Assembly (NCBI GenBank): GCA_036343175.1
Contig: JAZASR010000026.1
Location: forward strand, 1 to 27,370
Direction of reading: 5' to 3'
DNA: 27,370 nt
From: JAEEJA01 sp036343175
Lineage (GTDB): Bacteria > Bacillota > Clostridia > Lachnospirales > Lachnospiraceae
Part shown: piece after piece, positions 25,529 through 27,370 of the stretch
Layout: each line of letters starts with the position of its first letter
Position numbering within the stretch: the stretch's first letter is position 1
Notes under the pieces: generated by a model
Database searches by the model: none
What the model was told of the DNA's origin: nothing
What the model saw: only the letters and a program-made list of their open reading frames with translations
Translations under genes and position numbers: made by a program

Positions 25529-25559
25529 TATCAGATAACTTCTATTAAGGAGGCGTCAA

Positions 25560-27370
25560 ATGACTTTCAGATGTCCTAACTGCGGCGGAAACCTTAGGTT
25601 CTCAGTACAAAAGCAGGTACTGAAATGTGAGAACTGTTCTTCCGCTTTCCCGCCGGCAGACTTTTATAATGTCAGCGATAAAGACGATCCGGATGGTGAG
25701 ATCCGCTTCAATTTGACCAGTGAGGATACTTCTTCAGACGCTTCATTTGGAAAAGAATATTATGCAAACTTAAAGAAGGCCGAACAGGCACAGAAAAATG
25801 CAGAGACTCCAGAATACGCAGATGCCGATTCATATGCAGAAGAAGACATTGAATTGACCGGCTTCTTTGAAGAAAATATTTATATATGCAGATCATGCGG
25901 TGCAAGGATCGCATCCAGTGACAATGAAGCAATTGCATACTGCCAGTTCTGCGGCAGCGAATCTCTTATACCTGATAAGGGAAGGTACCCATACCCTCAG
26001 GCCATAGTCCCTTTCAGGATCAGCAAGGATTCCTGCAAGGCGCAGTACTTAAAGAAGGTCGACGGCCTTCCTTTCCTCCCGAAGGAATACAGATCTGCTG
26101 CCTTCCTCAATTCATTCAACGGCTTCTACATCCCTTACTATATGTATCAGGTAAATCTGGACGGCGATATTACCTATAACTGCTATTACGACCTTCAAAG
26201 CAATAATGATAGTGATGAGGACGTTTTTCTCAATCACAATGTCATAATGAACATTTCAGGTGATGCACTCTGTGAAAGCGACGCGTCTTCCGGCTTTCCT
26301 GATGATGTAAGCATGAGCATCGGCTCATTCAGCTATAAGGGACTTAAGAAATTCAATCCTGCCTATATGGCCGGCTTCTATGCTGATCTTCCTGACGTAG
26401 ACCCGGGACTGTATGCATTTGATTCTGAGAATGAAACTGTTAAAGCTGCCGTCGAGCGCGGAAAGGTCCTTGCCCATACAGCAGCGCCTGGATATACTGT
26501 AACCGTTCCGGATAATATGAATGAATTTGCCAGAAATATTCTTAAGCCTAAGGTAACACGACATATCACTGCTGCTTTCCCTGTATGGTTCCTGACCTGG
26601 AAGCATGGCAAGCGTGTAGCCTATTCGGTCGTCAACGGAGTGTCAGGCAAAATGGTATGCGACCTTCCGCTTGACAAAAGGAAAATGCTGAAGACTATGG
26701 CTCTTATCGGGATTCCGATATTTATAATACTCATGTTCATTACCATGCACATAAGCCTGCCATACACGATCATGAATATATTCCTGTCATGCATAGGTCT
26801 CATGATGACCGCCATTCTTGCAAGTGAGACGGAGACCATGGTAATAAAGGAAAATCATATCAATGATAAGGGATTCAAGGGCTCCAAAGCAGATATTCCG
26901 GAGTCTCTCTTCAGAAGGCTGGTGAAAAAAGCCGGCCGCGGCAGGAAGAAGTCAGGGCCAATGGAACTGAATGACCAGTTGTTTATCGTTACTTTGATAT
27001 TCTTCTTATTATTGGTGATCCCGGCATATACTGTGAATATTATCGACAACATTGATGATATAACCGGAGCTTTGATGCTGATAATAGCGATCATAACGAT
27101 ATTGCTCGACGTTACCATCATAAGGCTCACGCCATTCTGCTCATTCAGGGGGATGAAAACAGAATCCATGCTCCTCCTGATCATGATACTTGCTATGTTC
27201 GCCCTGACTATCGTTAAACCGACAGGCAGCCTTATCTATGTGATCTGCGGTATCATTTCTTCGATAATCGTAATTGTATCCGGTTTCAACACCATAAACA
27301 GGCTTAATATCTTAAGTTCACGCAAGCTGCCAAGATTCTTTGATGTCAAAAACATGAACAATATGGATTA
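25560..27370 (+). CDS. Two-zinc-ribbon multi-pass membrane protein, partial (3' end outside window)
   Basis: Open frame of 603 codons without a stop, cut by the window end. The ATG follows AAGGAGG at an ideal distance. Two CxxC...CxxC zinc ribbons are visible: Cys5, Cys8, Cys23, Cys26 (a TFIIB-type ribbon, CPNCGG...CENC) and Cys110, Cys113, Cys128, Cys131. An acidic stretch (40-100) links them. A soluble domain (about 145-365) has the PVWFLTW...VVNGVSGKMVCDLP segment (341-370) seen in proteins annotated as TFIIB-type zinc ribbon-containing. At least six hydrophobic segments follow (about 377-397, 402-421, 473-493, 502-521, 536-552 and 556-575) with basic loops. No catalytic motif is seen. The role is unknown; despite the name, nothing indicates a transcription factor. 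Confidence 0.85.
   Translation, partial: MTFRCPNCGGNLRFSVQKQVLKCENCSSAFPPADFYNVSDKDDPDGEIRFNLTSEDTSSDASFGKEYYANLKKAEQAQKNAETPEYADADSYAEEDIELTGFFEENIYICRSCGARIASSDNEAIAYCQFCGSESLIPDKGRYPYPQAIVPFRISKDSCKAQYLKKVDGLPFLPKEYRSAAFLNSFNGFYIPYYMYQVNLDGDITYNCYYDLQSNNDSDEDVFLNHNVIMNISGDALCESDASSGFPDDVSMSIGSFSYKGLKKFNPAYMAGFYADLPDVDPGLYAFDSENETVKAAVERGKVLAHTAAPGYTVTVPDNMNEFARNILKPKVTRHITAAFPVWFLTWKHGKRVAYSVVNGVSGKMVCDLPLDKRKMLKTMALIGIPIFIILMFITMHISLPYTIMNIFLSCIGLMMTAILASETETMVIKENHINDKGFKGSKADIPESLFRRLVKKAGRGRKKSGPMELNDQLFIVTLIFFLLLVIPAYTVNIIDNIDDITGALMLIIAIITILLDVTIIRLTPFCSFRGMKTESMLLLIMILAMFALTIVKPTGSLIYVICGIISSIIVIVSGFNTINRLNILSSRKLPRFFDVKNMNNMD

Overview
The window looks like a chromosomal segment of a low-to-moderate GC Clostridia bacterium, most likely Lachnospiraceae (Butyrivibrio-like). 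That placement is inferred from the very long PBP2, the frequent AAAGGA/AGGAGG ribosome binding sites with TTG starts, the SpoVB-type flippase, the SNF2/SWIM helicase and the gene order; no marker settles the genus. Most genes are housekeeping.

Left to right, everything from base 7 to about 23151 is read leftward (minus strand). The first block, in transcription order, is radC - mreB-like - mreC - mreD - mrdA (PBP2), a cell-elongation cluster with a good sigma-A-type promoter just upstream of radC. Two members are atypical. The MreB homologue has lost residues in three nucleotide-pocket motifs, including the catalytic glutamate pair. PBP2 carries about 245 extra residues in front of its transpeptidase domain.

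A 685-base gene-free stretch (6265-6949) follows. It holds the radC promoter, two structured elements rich in hairpins (6440-6640 and 6666-6766) that share a GCCAACCGAT motif, and a strong terminator. This is the part of the window that known genes explain least.

The next block (6950-18244) encodes a PLP enzyme of the methionine gamma-lyase/aluminium-resistance family, a RimK-like ATP-grasp ligase, an FtsK/SpoIIIE translocase with a repeat-filled linker of about 575 residues, a SWIM/SNF2 helicase and a SpoVB/MurJ-like flippase. Then come ybeY, phoH and mutS, with a 49-base tandem repeat between phoH and ybeY. The RNase P RNA gene (22785-23151), with its own promoter, ends only about 30 bases upstream of mutS.

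Right of rnpB the genes run rightward: an AT-rich GT-C-type membrane glycosyltransferase whose 3' end is partly duplicated beyond the stop codon, and a membrane protein with two zinc ribbons that runs off the window. The latter has a near-consensus promoter followed by three 11-base repeats. I saw no tRNA, CRISPR array, transposase, prophage or defence island. The best candidates for something undescribed are the hairpin-rich stretch and the apparently ATPase-deficient MreB paired with the enlarged PBP2.
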